Part shown: piece after piece, positions 1-6,452 of the stretch | Numbering within the stretch: position 1 is the first letter of the stretch | Layout of the letters: every line of letters starts with the position of its first letter | Source of the DNA: Candidatus Uhrbacteria bacterium | GTDB taxonomy: Bacteria > Patescibacteriota > Patescibacteriia > UBA9934 > GWF2-40-263 | Assembly (NCBI GenBank): GCA_018700535.1 | Contig: JABITQ010000020.1 | Location: forward strand, 1 to 16,971 | Reading direction: 5' to 3' | Length of the DNA stretch: 16,971 bases | Notes under the pieces: generated by a model | What the model saw: only the letters and a program-made list of their open reading frames with translations | Told to the model about the DNA's origin: nothing | The model's database searches: none | Translations under genes and position numbers: made by a program

Positions 1-437
1 ACTGAGTACGATCGTTGACCAACGTTTGCTTGCGCGAGGAGGAGTTGGATATCAGCGAGGCGGACTTTGGAATCGTTCAATAGATACTCAGATGATCCAT
101 CACGATAAAGGCGACGTGTGATTGCGATTTCGCTGTAGTCGACAGGCATCATCTTGTCGGTGTTGTCGAGTGTGAGTGTTACTTCGGCAAAACCTGCGCG
201 TCCACGCCCCTCTGATCCAGAAAAAATAATATCCTCAGACTTCTTTCCACGCAGAAGCTTGAGGCTTTGCTCACCAAGCACCCATCGGATCGCATCAGCA
301 AGGTTTGATTTCCCAGACCCATTTGGCCCTACAATCGTTGTAATTCGCTTGGAATCTTTGGTTGGAGAAAGAAAGACAAGCTCGGTTTTTTTCGCGAACG
401 TCTTAAATCCCTGTATGTCTAGTTTCTTCAAGTGCAT
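1..437 (-). CDS. smc: Chromosome segregation protein SMC, N-terminal part (runs off the window)
   Basis: The complement of 437 to 1 encodes 145 residues of an SMC ATPase head: MHLKKLDIQGFKTFAKKTEL at the start, then the Walker A P-loop GPNGSGKSN at residues 37-45, followed by LADAIRWVLGEQS, the K/R-rich stretch before EDIIFSGS, and a Q-loop/R-loop area ending ANVGQRSYS. SMC dimers form a ring with ScpA/ScpB that compacts and segregates the chromosome. The hinge, coiled coils and C-terminal head lie beyond base 1. The ATG at 437 fits the usual SMC start (MxLKxLxIxGFKSFA). There is no Shine-Dalgarno site; a TATACT hexamer (complement of 448-453) lies 10 nt upstream, so the mRNA may be nearly leaderless. 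It is divergent from the DHH gene at 485. Identity is secure. Confidence 0.95.
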   Translation of the reverse strand, partial: MHLKKLDIQGFKTFAKKTELVFLSPTKDSKRITTIVGPNGSGKSNLADAIRWVLGEQSLKLLRGKKSEDIIFSGSEGRGRAGFAEVTLTLDNTDKMMPVDYSEIAITRRLYRDGSSEYLLNDSKVRLADIQLLLAQANVGQRSYS

Positions 438-484
438 AACGAAAATTAGTATATCACGATTGACCATCTCGATAAGGTAAGCTA

Positions 485-1474
485 GTGTCCTTGGCTATGG
501 AAGCTTATATCCATCGACAAATTCATGAGAAACTTCTCCACGCACAGAACCCTGTGTTTGTTTCTGATGAGCGAGTGGATGGTGATAGCTTGGGAGCGTC
601 TCTTGCGATGGTGGATTACATGTCTCGTCATGGGAAGCGACCCAACGTCTATGTCTCAGAAGAAGTGCCAGCACAATACAGTGCGTTGCCTCATGTTGAG
701 ATCTGCACCACAGACCTCGAGATCTTTAATGATTCAACGATCGACTTGGTCGTGACATTCGATTGTTCTGATGGAGAATATGTCCAGCGCTTGCTAGATT
801 TGATTCCTGGGGAGCCTTTGGTAATTAACATTGATCACCACGCAACCAATCCACATTATGGAGATTTGAATCAGGTGCTTGTTGATTCGCCAGCCACTGC
901 CGAGGTGATGTATCGGTTTTTTCAAGAGAACGGAGTTGTGATTACAAAGGATGCGGCGACTTGTCTGCTTACTGGATTGTGTTTTGATACAGGTGCGTTC
1001 ACAAACCGAGCTACAAACGAAGACGCCTTTGATGCAGCCTCTCGATTGGTGATGAATGGTGCACGTGTTCAAGATGTTGTGCAGACCATGTTCCAAAACA
1101 GGTCAATCTCTGCCCTGCGCGTGTGGGGTATTGCCCTTGAGCGTCTTTATGAGAATAAGCAGATGGGGTTTGTCTCCACGTATTTGACCCGTAAGGACAT
1201 TGAAGAGCATGAGGTAACGGATGATGAAATTGACGGCCTTTCAAACTTTTTAAACTTGGTAACAGATGCACCAACCTTGTTTGTCTTAAGAGAGGACAAC
1301 CAAAGAGGAGTCAAAGTTTCGATGAGGTCGCTCGTACGAGATGTATCAATCATTGCTCATGCGTTTGGTGGGGGAGGGCATAAGCGTGCGGCTGGGTTTA
1401 CGATTCGCGATGCGAGATTGATGTGTGATGAGAGCCTTCGGTGGAGAGTGGAAAGTCTGGGGGAAACCAAGTAG
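485..1474 (+). CDS. DHH/DHHA1 family phosphoesterase (NrnA-like oligoribonuclease / pAp phosphatase)
   Basis: The 329-aa product has the two-domain layout of NrnA/RecJ-type phosphoesterases. Motif I is VDGDSLGASLA (residues 31-41), motif II is FDCSD (92-96), motif III is NIDHHATNP (115-123), motif IV is LCFDTGAFTNRAT (165-177), and the DHHA1 substrate motif GGGGHKRAAGF is at 295-305. Such enzymes use two Mn2+ ions to degrade short RNAs or 3'-phosphoadenosine 5'-phosphate in the cytoplasm; length fits NrnA (about 310-340 aa). In motif I the usual His four residues before the first Asp is Asp28, a conservative change for a metal ligand. The start is taken as GTG 485 because AAGG lies 7-8 nt upstream; ATG 497 is the alternative. 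It is followed 44 nt later by clpP. The family is sure, the exact substrate is not. Confidence 0.88.
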   Translation: MSLAMEAYIHRQIHEKLLHAQNPVFVSDERVDGDSLGASLAMVDYMSRHGKRPNVYVSEEVPAQYSALPHVEICTTDLEIFNDSTIDLVVTFDCSDGEYVQRLLDLIPGEPLVINIDHHATNPHYGDLNQVLVDSPATAEVMYRFFQENGVVITKDAATCLLTGLCFDTGAFTNRATNEDAFDAASRLVMNGARVQDVVQTMFQNRSISALRVWGIALERLYENKQMGFVSTYLTRKDIEEHEVTDDEIDGLSNFLNLVTDAPTLFVLREDNQRGVKVSMRSLVRDVSIIAHAFGGGGHKRAAGFTIRDARLMCDESLRWRVESLGETK

Positions 1475-1518
1475 ACTATCTTGAGTAGACATATAGCCCC
1501 CACAAAATAAAAAAATAT

Positions 1519-2115
1519 ATGACAAACGACCCAACAAACCAGATCCTCATTCCAACCGTTATTGAGAAAACACACGCAGGTGAACGTGCTTACGATATTT
1601 ACTCTCGTCTCCTAAAAGACCGTATTATCTTTTTGGGCACAGGCATCAACGACACCGTTGCAAACGTCGTCATTGCTCAGTTGTTGTTTCTTGAAAGTCA
1701 GGACAAGAAAAAAGACATCAAGCTATACATCAACTCACCAGGTGGTTCTGTTACTGCAGGACTCGCTATTTACGATGCGATGCAATACGTAAAGCCAGAT
1801 GTTTCAACCATCTGTGTTGGAATGGCAGCGAGCATGGGAGCTGTTCTTTTAACAGCAGGTGCAAAGGGGAAGCGTTTTTGTCTCCCTAATTCTGAGGTCA
1901 TGATTCACCAAGTACTTGGAGGTGTTCAGGGTCAGGCCACAGATATCAAGATCCACGCTGAGCGCATCTTGCAGATGAAAGATCAGCTTAATGGGATTAT
2001 TTCAAAGCATTCTGGGCAGAAGAAAAGCACAGTTGAGGCTGACACAGAGCGCGATAACTTTATGAGTGCAGCTCAGGCTGTTAAGTACGGTCTTATCGAT
2101 AAGGTGATTAAGTAG
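1519..2115 (+). CDS. clpP: ATP-dependent Clp protease proteolytic subunit ClpP
   Basis: The 198-aa protein is a full-length ClpP serine protease. The catalytic triad is Ser105 (GMAASMGAVLL), His130 (MIHQVLGG) and Asp179 (TERDNFMSA), with the same 25- and 49-residue spacings as E. coli ClpP. The oxyanion loop motif INSPGGSVTAGLAIYD is at 71-86. ClpP forms a 14-mer that degrades unfolded proteins fed by ClpX/ClpA-type ATPases; no partner ATPase gene is in this window. There is no Shine-Dalgarno site before the ATG, only an A-rich stretch, and a weak TTGAGT (1481)/CAAAAT (1503) promoter would place the start point close to the ATG. The stop codon lies inside the left copy of a 30-bp direct repeat, so an insertion begins right at the gene's 3' end without damaging it. 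Confidence 0.97.
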   Translation: MTNDPTNQILIPTVIEKTHAGERAYDIYSRLLKDRIIFLGTGINDTVANVVIAQLLFLESQDKKKDIKLYINSPGGSVTAGLAIYDAMQYVKPDVSTICVGMAASMGAVLLTAGAKGKRFCLPNSEVMIHQVLGGVQGQATDIKIHAERILQMKDQLNGIISKHSGQKKSTVEADTERDNFMSAAQAVKYGLIDKVIK

Positions 2116-2132
2116 GGGAAAAGCTCTGGATC
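2103..2132. repeat. Left copy of perfect 30-bp direct repeat (clpP 3' end)
   Basis: The 30 bases starting GGTGATTAAGTAGGGG and ending GCTCTGGATC recur without mismatch at 3578-3607 in the same orientation. This copy covers the last codons and stop of clpP plus 17 bases of 3' flank. Flanking bases on both sides differ between the copies, so the repeat ends are sharp. A repeat this long does not arise by chance in this window; it is either an attachment-site duplication or a recombination footprint. Confidence 0.93.
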
Positions 2133-2173
2133 TAGTTTTTTATAGAGGACAATAGAATTAGTTTTTGAGAATT

Positions 2174-2235
2174 TGGAACAGTTTAGGTGTGAGTTAGATA
2201 CTCAAATCATACCTGACTGTTCCATTTTGATTTTT
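2174..2235 (+). terminator. Terminator-like hairpin at the left end of the insertion
   Basis: TGGAACAGT (2174-2182) pairs with ACTGTTCCA (2216-2224). Inside it AGGTGT can pair with ATACCT and GAG with CTC. A T-rich run (TTTTGATTTTT) follows. It would end transcripts reading out of clpP, but a role as a separate structured RNA is possible. Confidence 0.55.
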
Positions 2236-2255
2236 CAATCTTGTTGATCAATTGA

Positions 2256-2284
2256 TTGACATAATGACTCATTTACATTATGTT
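2256..2284 (+). promoter_or_regulatory. Promoter of the inserted unknown gene
   Basis: A perfect -35 TTGACA (2256-2261), a 17-bp spacer and -10 TATGTT (2279-2284) predict transcription from about 2291, giving a 5' UTR of about 95 nt before the ATG at 2387. Confidence 0.65.
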
Positions 2285-2333
2285 GCTGCGTTGTTCATTG
2301 CATGATTTAATCAAGTTCAATGTTGAAAGTGAT

Positions 2334-2363
2334 GTTTTGTTGTCTAGATATAGACACCAAAAC
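2334..2363 (+). promoter_or_regulatory. 5' UTR hairpin upstream of the ribosome binding site
   Basis: GTTTTG-T-TGTCTA (2334-2346) pairs with TAGACA-C-CAAAAC (2351-2363) around a GATA loop; one internal mismatch. The hairpin ends 12 nt before the AAAGG ribosome binding site (2376-2380), which has a 6-nt spacing to the ATG. The same relative placement occurs in the units at 8161 and 9158. Confidence 0.6.
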
Positions 2364-2386
2364 GCCACTTTAAACAAAGGTTACTC

Positions 2387-3256
2387 ATGACAAACCGAGC
2401 TTCTCGGACCGTGAACGCCAGTGGCATACATGGAGGGCTATTCCAAATGGAACGCCTTGTTAATATCAAGTTGGCTGAACTGACTCCTACTATTCGTGCT
2501 CTGTCGGATGCGGGTGGAACCGTGGACGACGCATCTTGGATCCGTAGGGGTGGCAACGCATCTCTTTTGGTGCGGTTCATCCATGAGACGCGTAAGCTCG
2601 TAAAAACGAACCCCTTCGAGCAGACTGTCGAACTTCAGATGCGACGCCTGCAAGAGCAGAACGATCTCGGTAACTGGGGTATTTCAGAAGATGTGCTTAT
2701 CCAGCTCTCGCAGACTGCTCCCAAATGGCCTGAGGGTCGCGAAGCATATCGCGTTTTCAAGCTTCGCTTTGGCGAAGGACGGGATGGCATGATTCAGACC
2801 TTCGAGGCACATGCTGCGGCAATCGAGCGTGTTCACTCCAAGTACTGGCGGTGGGAGAATGTGCTCTCTGGCAACCATCAGTATCAGGGTCAGGATGTGG
2901 ATCGTCTGCGCTTGCTTGCTGGCAACGACAGTCACAAGCCAGTGGTCGAGTGGGCCATCATTTCCGACCTATCCGCACATCGTTCGCGAGAGTCGGTCGC
3001 TGATGTGCGCAATTCCAATTCCCTTGCGGACGAAGGTCTTACTCTCGCTTGGCTCAACCCCGAGCGCGTCGCGGCTATCGACTACAAAGAATGGTGCGCA
3101 TGGTTCTGCGCTGGTTACGAGCTTAACATCCCCGGTCGCGACTCGCGGCAGCGCGTGGTGCTCGTGGACCTTCGCCTGCACGATGGCGCGACTCGCCTGC
3201 ACGCCCGCTGGTGTAGTAATACTTACGTAGGTGCCTCGGTGCCTTCCGTCGGGTAG
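2387..3256 (+). CDS. Unknown 289-aa protein carried by the insertion
   Basis: I do not recognise this protein. No signal peptide or membrane segment is visible, so it is likely cytoplasmic. The N-terminal two thirds are mostly helical and Arg/Glu-rich (for example ELQMRRLQEQND, REAYRVFKLRFGEGRDGM). The C-terminal part looks like a compact strand-rich module: an aromatic stretch YKEWCAWFCAGYEL, then PGRDSRQRVVLVDLRLHDG and a final TRLHARWCSNTY...VPS. The start ATG has an AAAGG site 6 nt upstream. Coding is supported by the open frame, third-position GC preference, promoter, ribosome binding site and terminator. There is no transposase, nuclease, toxin or helix-turn-helix motif I can name. It could be cargo of a non-autonomous mobile element or the element's own accessory protein. 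Confidence 0.75.
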   Translation: MTNRASRTVNASGIHGGLFQMERLVNIKLAELTPTIRALSDAGGTVDDASWIRRGGNASLLVRFIHETRKLVKTNPFEQTVELQMRRLQEQNDLGNWGISEDVLIQLSQTAPKWPEGREAYRVFKLRFGEGRDGMIQTFEAHAAAIERVHSKYWRWENVLSGNHQYQGQDVDRLRLLAGNDSHKPVVEWAIISDLSAHRSRESVADVRNSNSLADEGLTLAWLNPERVAAIDYKEWCAWFCAGYELNIPGRDSRQRVVLVDLRLHDGATRLHARWCSNTYVGASVPSVG

Positions 3257-3265
3257 CACTTGGAA

Positions 3266-3354
3266 CTTGAGTGCTTTGCGCTCGGAGGGTCTTGGTGCAG
3301 TGCTCACGAGCAATGCACCTTGTCTCTTGGTTTCTTTATCCGCGAAGCGGACTC
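3266..3354 (+). other. Three consecutive hairpins in the 3' UTR of the inserted gene
   Basis: Starting about ten bases after the stop codon: GAGTGC-TTT-GCGCTC; then GGTGCA/TGCACC enclosing TGCTC/GAGCA (about 3293-3319); then TCCGC-GAA-GCGGA (about 3342-3354). With the terminator at 3367 they form a near-continuous row of stems. This could stabilise the 3' end, be a small structured RNA, or be the recombination substrate of the element. It does not match the consensus 7-mers of integron attC sites. Confidence 0.55.
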
Positions 3355-3366
3355 AACACACGTCTC

Positions 3367-3426
3367 GCCGCATCCGAAGTTCGACCTTGTGAAGGGTCGC
3401 TCTCTCGGGTGCGGCTCTTTTGTTTC
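3367..3426 (+). terminator. Nested intrinsic terminator of the inserted gene
   Basis: GCCGCATCCGA (3367-3377) pairs with TCGGGTGCGGC (3405-3415), 11 bp with one G-U, enclosing a second stem CGACC/GGTCG. TCTTTTGTTTC follows. The region 3427-3577 behind it is A+T-rich and holds only a GTTAATTAAC palindrome before the right repeat; I see no gene there. Confidence 0.75.
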
Positions 3427-3577
3427 ATAAACTTTTGCTAAAATAAAAGCGGAGAGTAGGTTAATTAACTGGTATACATGGGTATTAGTTGGCCGAAACC
3501 TCTTATTATTTCAACATACTGCCAGAGTCCTGCTATGTACGGATGCAAGTATCATGCGGTGGGGGTAATCAAGTACT

Positions 3578-3607
3578 GGTGATTAAGTAGGGGAAAAGCT
3601 CTGGATC
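3578..3607. repeat. Right copy of perfect 30-bp direct repeat
   Basis: This is identical to 2103-2132. Here it is not part of a gene. About 50 bases beyond it lies a strong terminator (3661-3687), which would sit directly behind clpP if one repeat copy and the DNA between the copies were removed. Confidence 0.93.
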
Positions 3608-3660
3608 GAGAGTGGATGAATTCATTTTTCCTGACAAAAAGTCACAATTTGCATGTTTAA

Positions 3661-3687
3661 AAAAATAGGCCAAATGGCCTATTTTTG
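3661..3687 (+). terminator. Strong terminator, probably the ancestral clpP terminator
   Basis: AAAAATAGGCC (3661-3671) and GGCCTATTTTT (3676-3686) form a perfect 11-bp stem with an AAAT loop. It is nearly symmetrical and may act on both strands. Before the insertion it would have stood about 75 nt behind the clpP stop. Confidence 0.85.
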
Positions 3688-3731
3688 CTTAGTCTTCTGA
3701 ATAAAGATGATAAAAAACTCAATATTCTGTC

Positions 3732-3758
3732 AAAAAAAACAAGCACTCTTGAAAGTGC
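3732..3758 (-). terminator. Minus-strand intrinsic terminator
   Basis: On the minus strand GCACT (3758-3754) pairs with AGTGC (3747-3743) and is followed by TTGTTTTTTTT. It is the first good minus-strand terminator after the VanW gene, about 325 nt beyond its stop, leaving room for a long 3' UTR or an RNA gene on that strand. Confidence 0.6.
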
Positions 3759-3794
3759 CGTTAAAATAGGGTAATATGTGTTTAGTGTTGGGGC

Positions 3795-3823
3795 TTGACA
3801 AAATCTCGAGATTCCAATAGTAT
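3795..3823 (+). promoter_or_regulatory. Promoter-like element facing the candidate RNA
   Basis: TTGACA (3795-3800), 17-bp spacer, TAGTAT (3818-3823). Predicted start is about 3830, at the left arm of a long-range stem. No reading frame of note follows on the plus strand. Confidence 0.45.
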
Positions 3824-4039
3824 AAGACCTTGTCCTAAAACAAGCGTCCATATATTTTCACCTGACGGTGAATAGGATAGAGACCTGACAATTGTGGTCA
3901 GTGGTCTGCAGGCACGACAAGCATGGGATTTCATAACGTGGTTACATCAGGCTTCGGCTCGATCTTTCCTCGCCTGAAATTTCTTGCCTGCAGTTCACTC
4001 GCTACAATTTTTTTGTTGATGACCGACTGACAAGATCTT
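3824..4039. ncRNA. Candidate structured RNA in the clpP-vanW gap (strand unresolved)
   Basis: The gene-free stretch 3690-4081 can fold into an enclosed structure. AAGACCTTGTC (3824-3834) pairs with GACAAGATCTT (4029-4039) with one mismatch; CTGCAGGCA (3906-3914) pairs perfectly with TGCCTGCAG (3985-3993); TCAGGC (3947-3952) with GCCTGA (3972-3977); TCACC/GGTGA (3858-3871) and GACCTGAC/GTCA-GT-GGTC (3882-3906) are local hairpins. A plus-strand promoter is at 3795, but the only good terminator facing this block is on the minus strand at 3732-3758. I cannot assign a known RNA class; the minus strand has GAGGAAAG as in RNase P RNA but not the matching 3' conserved region. Confidence 0.4.
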
Positions 4040-4081
4040 ACTTGTGTTGTGAACGAATGCGCAAGTTGAATTGTGGATAGG

Positions 4082-5998
4082 TTACTCGGTGTCCAATTCG
4101 TCTTCTTCATCAACCTCCGATTCATCGTCGGAGTTTTTTGTTTCCTCGTCTTCTGATTCTTCCTCAACACCAACCAGACAAATTTTTGGAAGCGGTCGGT
4201 AATGTGACTCGAATAACGTTTCTTCTGTTTCGCCGGTTGCACTTAAGACGGTGTAAGTAAACGATGCGTCTGCGCCAATGTGCGCCTCCTGACATGTTTC
4301 TTCACCAGGCTCAAGGTCTTCTGTTTCGATGTAAGTCGTTTCATCAACAGGAATCCATCGGTGAACAATAGGAGGGGAGTATGACCCTTTGCGTCCGTCG
4401 GATGTTCCCCAAAATGTGAAGCGCAGGTCAGATGTGTCTGTTAAATTTTCTGCTTGGAATAGCACGTGGCTATCTGTGTTGTTTGTAAATTTATAATCTG
4501 GTGCAGGCTCGTAGATGGTTGCGTCCGTTCCAGGGTTTCCGTTTGAAGGATCGTTGTAATAAAAGACAACGAGTGAATGGTTGCGTCGTTCGCTTACGGC
4601 AAGACCTGCGTGCATGGTGGCACGGAAGGTTGTGGTCCCGATTTGGCAGAGTCCGCCACCAAGCTCTGGTTCAATCTTGTCTCCCTTAATAACAAGCTCT
4701 GGGAGATAGCCGTTCTCGTAGGTAAACGGGCTGAGTGCCTCAATGAGCGAGAATGTCTCGCCAGGAGCGATGAGTCGGCCGTTTAGCAGATCGACACCAT
4801 TTTGAATGTTTTGCCGACGGTTCCAAGGTGATCCACGGTAGCTTGAGGTTCCTGTCCCCAAAATCTCTGTAATCCCCAGGTCATTCACATCACCTGTAAG
4901 AACAGAGGGTTCATCAATTGCTACAGCAATCTCGATAACCTCATCGTTTTGTGAGCGAACGGTTTCTAGCAATGCTTCTTTTAGCAACTCTGCTTCTACC
5001 TGAAGTCCTGCGCGACTGTGAACAAAATCAACAACGCGCCCATCCTCGATCTCTAAGCGTGCGTCTCTTGATTCGATGTTGAGCGCCGCTTGAATGGGGA
5101 AGAGCCATGAGAGATATTCGTCTTCTAGAAATGACACCTGACCTTCATCTCCAGGTGTGAGTAGTATTGCTAGCTGAGGCGCTGTGAGCTCCTGTGTGAA
5201 GGATTCGTATGCAAGTTGGTATGGAGCGTTGTTTAAGATCATGAGCGCCTGATTGAGCTGTTCTACAGAATCGGTTTTGTTTACCATTGGCTCAACGGTT
5301 GAGATGCCAATCTCGATCTTGCTGCGATTAAGTGTACCGAGTTGGCTGTATAGTTTTTCGAAGAACGGCTCGAATTGAAATTCATAACCAACAGTCCCTT
5401 CGACAACTTCTGCGCTCCAGCCGTTAGCTCCATAGACGAGGTCAAAAGATGCATTTGTTGAAAGGGTTTCAGTTTCTGGAAAAGCGTTGCGCACGAGAAC
5501 TTTGAGTGTCTCGTGTGTGAGCTCAAGATCAATATCAGCTCTTGTTGGCCCCGCCAGACTTTGAAGTTGGATGAGAGTGTCTGTGAGAGGGTTGTTTCCG
5601 TGCATGGCCATCATGTCAGCTACGGCACCATCAATATTAAATGAGAGCACTTCGATCAGATCTGTTCCTACGAGCGTGGCAAAGGGGAGCGTTTTCTGTT
5701 CACCTTGAAAAATAATTGGAATACCAGACGTGATGATTTGATCTGCTCGACTTTGAAGCACCTCACGAGCTTCTTCTGGGGTGAGGCCACCTACTTCAAT
5801 GTTTCCAACAAAAACATTTGGTGTGATGCGCCCCTCGTATGACTGTGCCCACACATAAGCACCAGAAATAAAAAAGAACAGCAATGCAATGACGACAATC
5901 ATTGGTAATTTTGCTGCCTTACAAAACCCCCCTTTTGTTATCTCTGTGAGGAGATCTGCTTTGTGGTTGTGGGGGTGATTCATATTAGTATCCGTCAT
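4082..5998 (-). CDS. Membrane-anchored VanW-family protein with PG_binding_4-type repeats
   Basis: The 638-aa protein has a short basic cytoplasmic N-terminus, one membrane segment at about 32-50, then an extracytoplasmic part. About 60-370 resembles tandem PG_binding_4 (putative peptidoglycan-binding) domains, with the entry motif VGGLTPEEAREVLQ. About 378-500 is the VanW domain: GTGTSSYRGSPWNRRQNI, LIAPGETFSL, and the signature GGGLCQIGTTTFRATMHAGL (447-466). A strand-rich G5-like segment follows (540-610) and the last 28 residues are almost all Asp/Glu/Ser. The family is linked to the cell wall; its reaction is not established. The first ATG lies inside the end of hsp20 (14-nt overlap); ATG at 5983 just after the hsp20 stop is an alternative. 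Both imply translation coupled to hsp20. Confidence 0.85.
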   Translation of the reverse strand: MTDTNMNHPHNHKADLLTEITKGGFCKAAKLPMIVVIALLFFFISGAYVWAQSYEGRITPNVFVGNIEVGGLTPEEAREVLQSRADQIITSGIPIIFQGEQKTLPFATLVGTDLIEVLSFNIDGAVADMMAMHGNNPLTDTLIQLQSLAGPTRADIDLELTHETLKVLVRNAFPETETLSTNASFDLVYGANGWSAEVVEGTVGYEFQFEPFFEKLYSQLGTLNRSKIEIGISTVEPMVNKTDSVEQLNQALMILNNAPYQLAYESFTQELTAPQLAILLTPGDEGQVSFLEDEYLSWLFPIQAALNIESRDARLEIEDGRVVDFVHSRAGLQVEAELLKEALLETVRSQNDEVIEIAVAIDEPSVLTGDVNDLGITEILGTGTSSYRGSPWNRRQNIQNGVDLLNGRLIAPGETFSLIEALSPFTYENGYLPELVIKGDKIEPELGGGLCQIGTTTFRATMHAGLAVSERRNHSLVVFYYNDPSNGNPGTDATIYEPAPDYKFTNNTDSHVLFQAENLTDTSDLRFTFWGTSDGRKGSYSPPIVHRWIPVDETTYIETEDLEPGEETCQEAHIGADASFTYTVLSATGETEETLFESHYRPLPKICLVGVEEESEDEETKNSDDESEVDEEDELDTE

Positions 5999-6368
5999 CG
6001 TCGATTTCTATAGAGCGTTCCATCTCAACCTTTTTCATGCGCAGGGTTAAGATGCCTCGTTTGAGCGACGCGTTTACGTCGTCAGGATTTACGTGGGCGG
6101 GGAGAATGACTGAGCGAGAGAAAGATCCCCAGTGACACTCTTCTGCGTGGATCGTCTCGTTGCTCGTTACTTCACACCCATGGTCACGTTCACCTCGGAT
6201 GGTAATGGTGTCTTCTGAAAGCTGAATATCCAACTCGTCTGCAGTCACACCGGCGATTGCAGCGCGGACAATAATCTCTGTTTCGTTTTCAATCACATCA
6301 ACCGAAAGCTGCCCCTCAGTTTGAGAGAGCCACGCAAGTGAATCATGTTCTTGGAAGTGTTTGTCCAC
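5985..6368 (-). CDS. Small heat-shock protein, Hsp20/alpha-crystallin family
   Basis: The 127-aa protein carries an alpha-crystallin domain at about 20-112 (GQLSVDVIENETEIIVRAAI, ELDIQLSEDTITIRGER, WGSFSRSVILP) with the family's signature ASLKRGILTLRM near its end, and a C-terminal SIEI matching the IxI anchor. Such proteins form oligomers that hold unfolding proteins. The N-terminal arm is short. The GTG at 6368 is the only in-frame start after an upstream stop, yet the best Shine-Dalgarno site (AGAGG, complement of 6384-6388) is placed for an ATG at 6379 in another frame. TATAAT (complement of 6411-6416), inside the tail of the upstream terminator, could be its -10. Confidence 0.9.
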   Translation of the reverse strand: MDKHFQEHDSLAWLSQTEGQLSVDVIENETEIIVRAAIAGVTADELDIQLSEDTITIRGERDHGCEVTSNETIHAEECHWGSFSRSVILPAHVNPDDVNASLKRGILTLRMKKVEMERSIEIDDDGY

Positions 6369-6410
6369 AGTGCGATCATTTTACCTCTTATCACCCTCTT
6401 CTACCAAGAA

Positions 6411-6438
6411 ATTATAAAACCCCGCTGGTGGGCGGGGT
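6411..6438 (-). terminator. Terminator between the membrane-protein gene and hsp20
   Basis: On the minus strand ACCCCGC (6438-6432) pairs with GCGGGGT (6425-6419) around CCACCA, followed by TTTATAATTT. It lies 15 nt past the stop of the membrane-protein gene and separates it from hsp20-vanW. Confidence 0.8.
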
Positions 6439-6452
6439 CCATTGTTGAAATA

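Larger units (their letters stand above)
2133..3607 (+). mobile_element. Putative 1,475-bp inserted element between clpP and its original terminator
   Basis: The stretch between the two 30-bp repeats holds one unknown gene (2387-3256) with its own promoter, a 5' UTR hairpin, a hairpin-rich tail and a terminator. A terminator-like hairpin near its left end could stop clpP transcription. It is richer in GC and in Arg/CGN codons than clpP. No transposase or integrase is encoded and no terminal inverted repeats are visible, so if mobile it is non-autonomous. The direct repeats are too long for most transposase target duplications and better fit site-specific recombination or homologous recombination. 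Excision between the repeats would restore clpP followed by the terminator at 3661. That it is an insertion is well supported; the mechanism is inference. Confidence 0.6.

Noticed and set aside
154..480. 108-aa plus-strand frame at the window start
   Set aside because: It lies antisense to the clear smc head domain.
3964..3971. Minus-strand GAGGAAAG as a sign of RNase P RNA
   Set aside because: The surrounding bases do not continue the conserved region I and no matching 3' conserved region (ACAGAA-type) is found within the expected distance.
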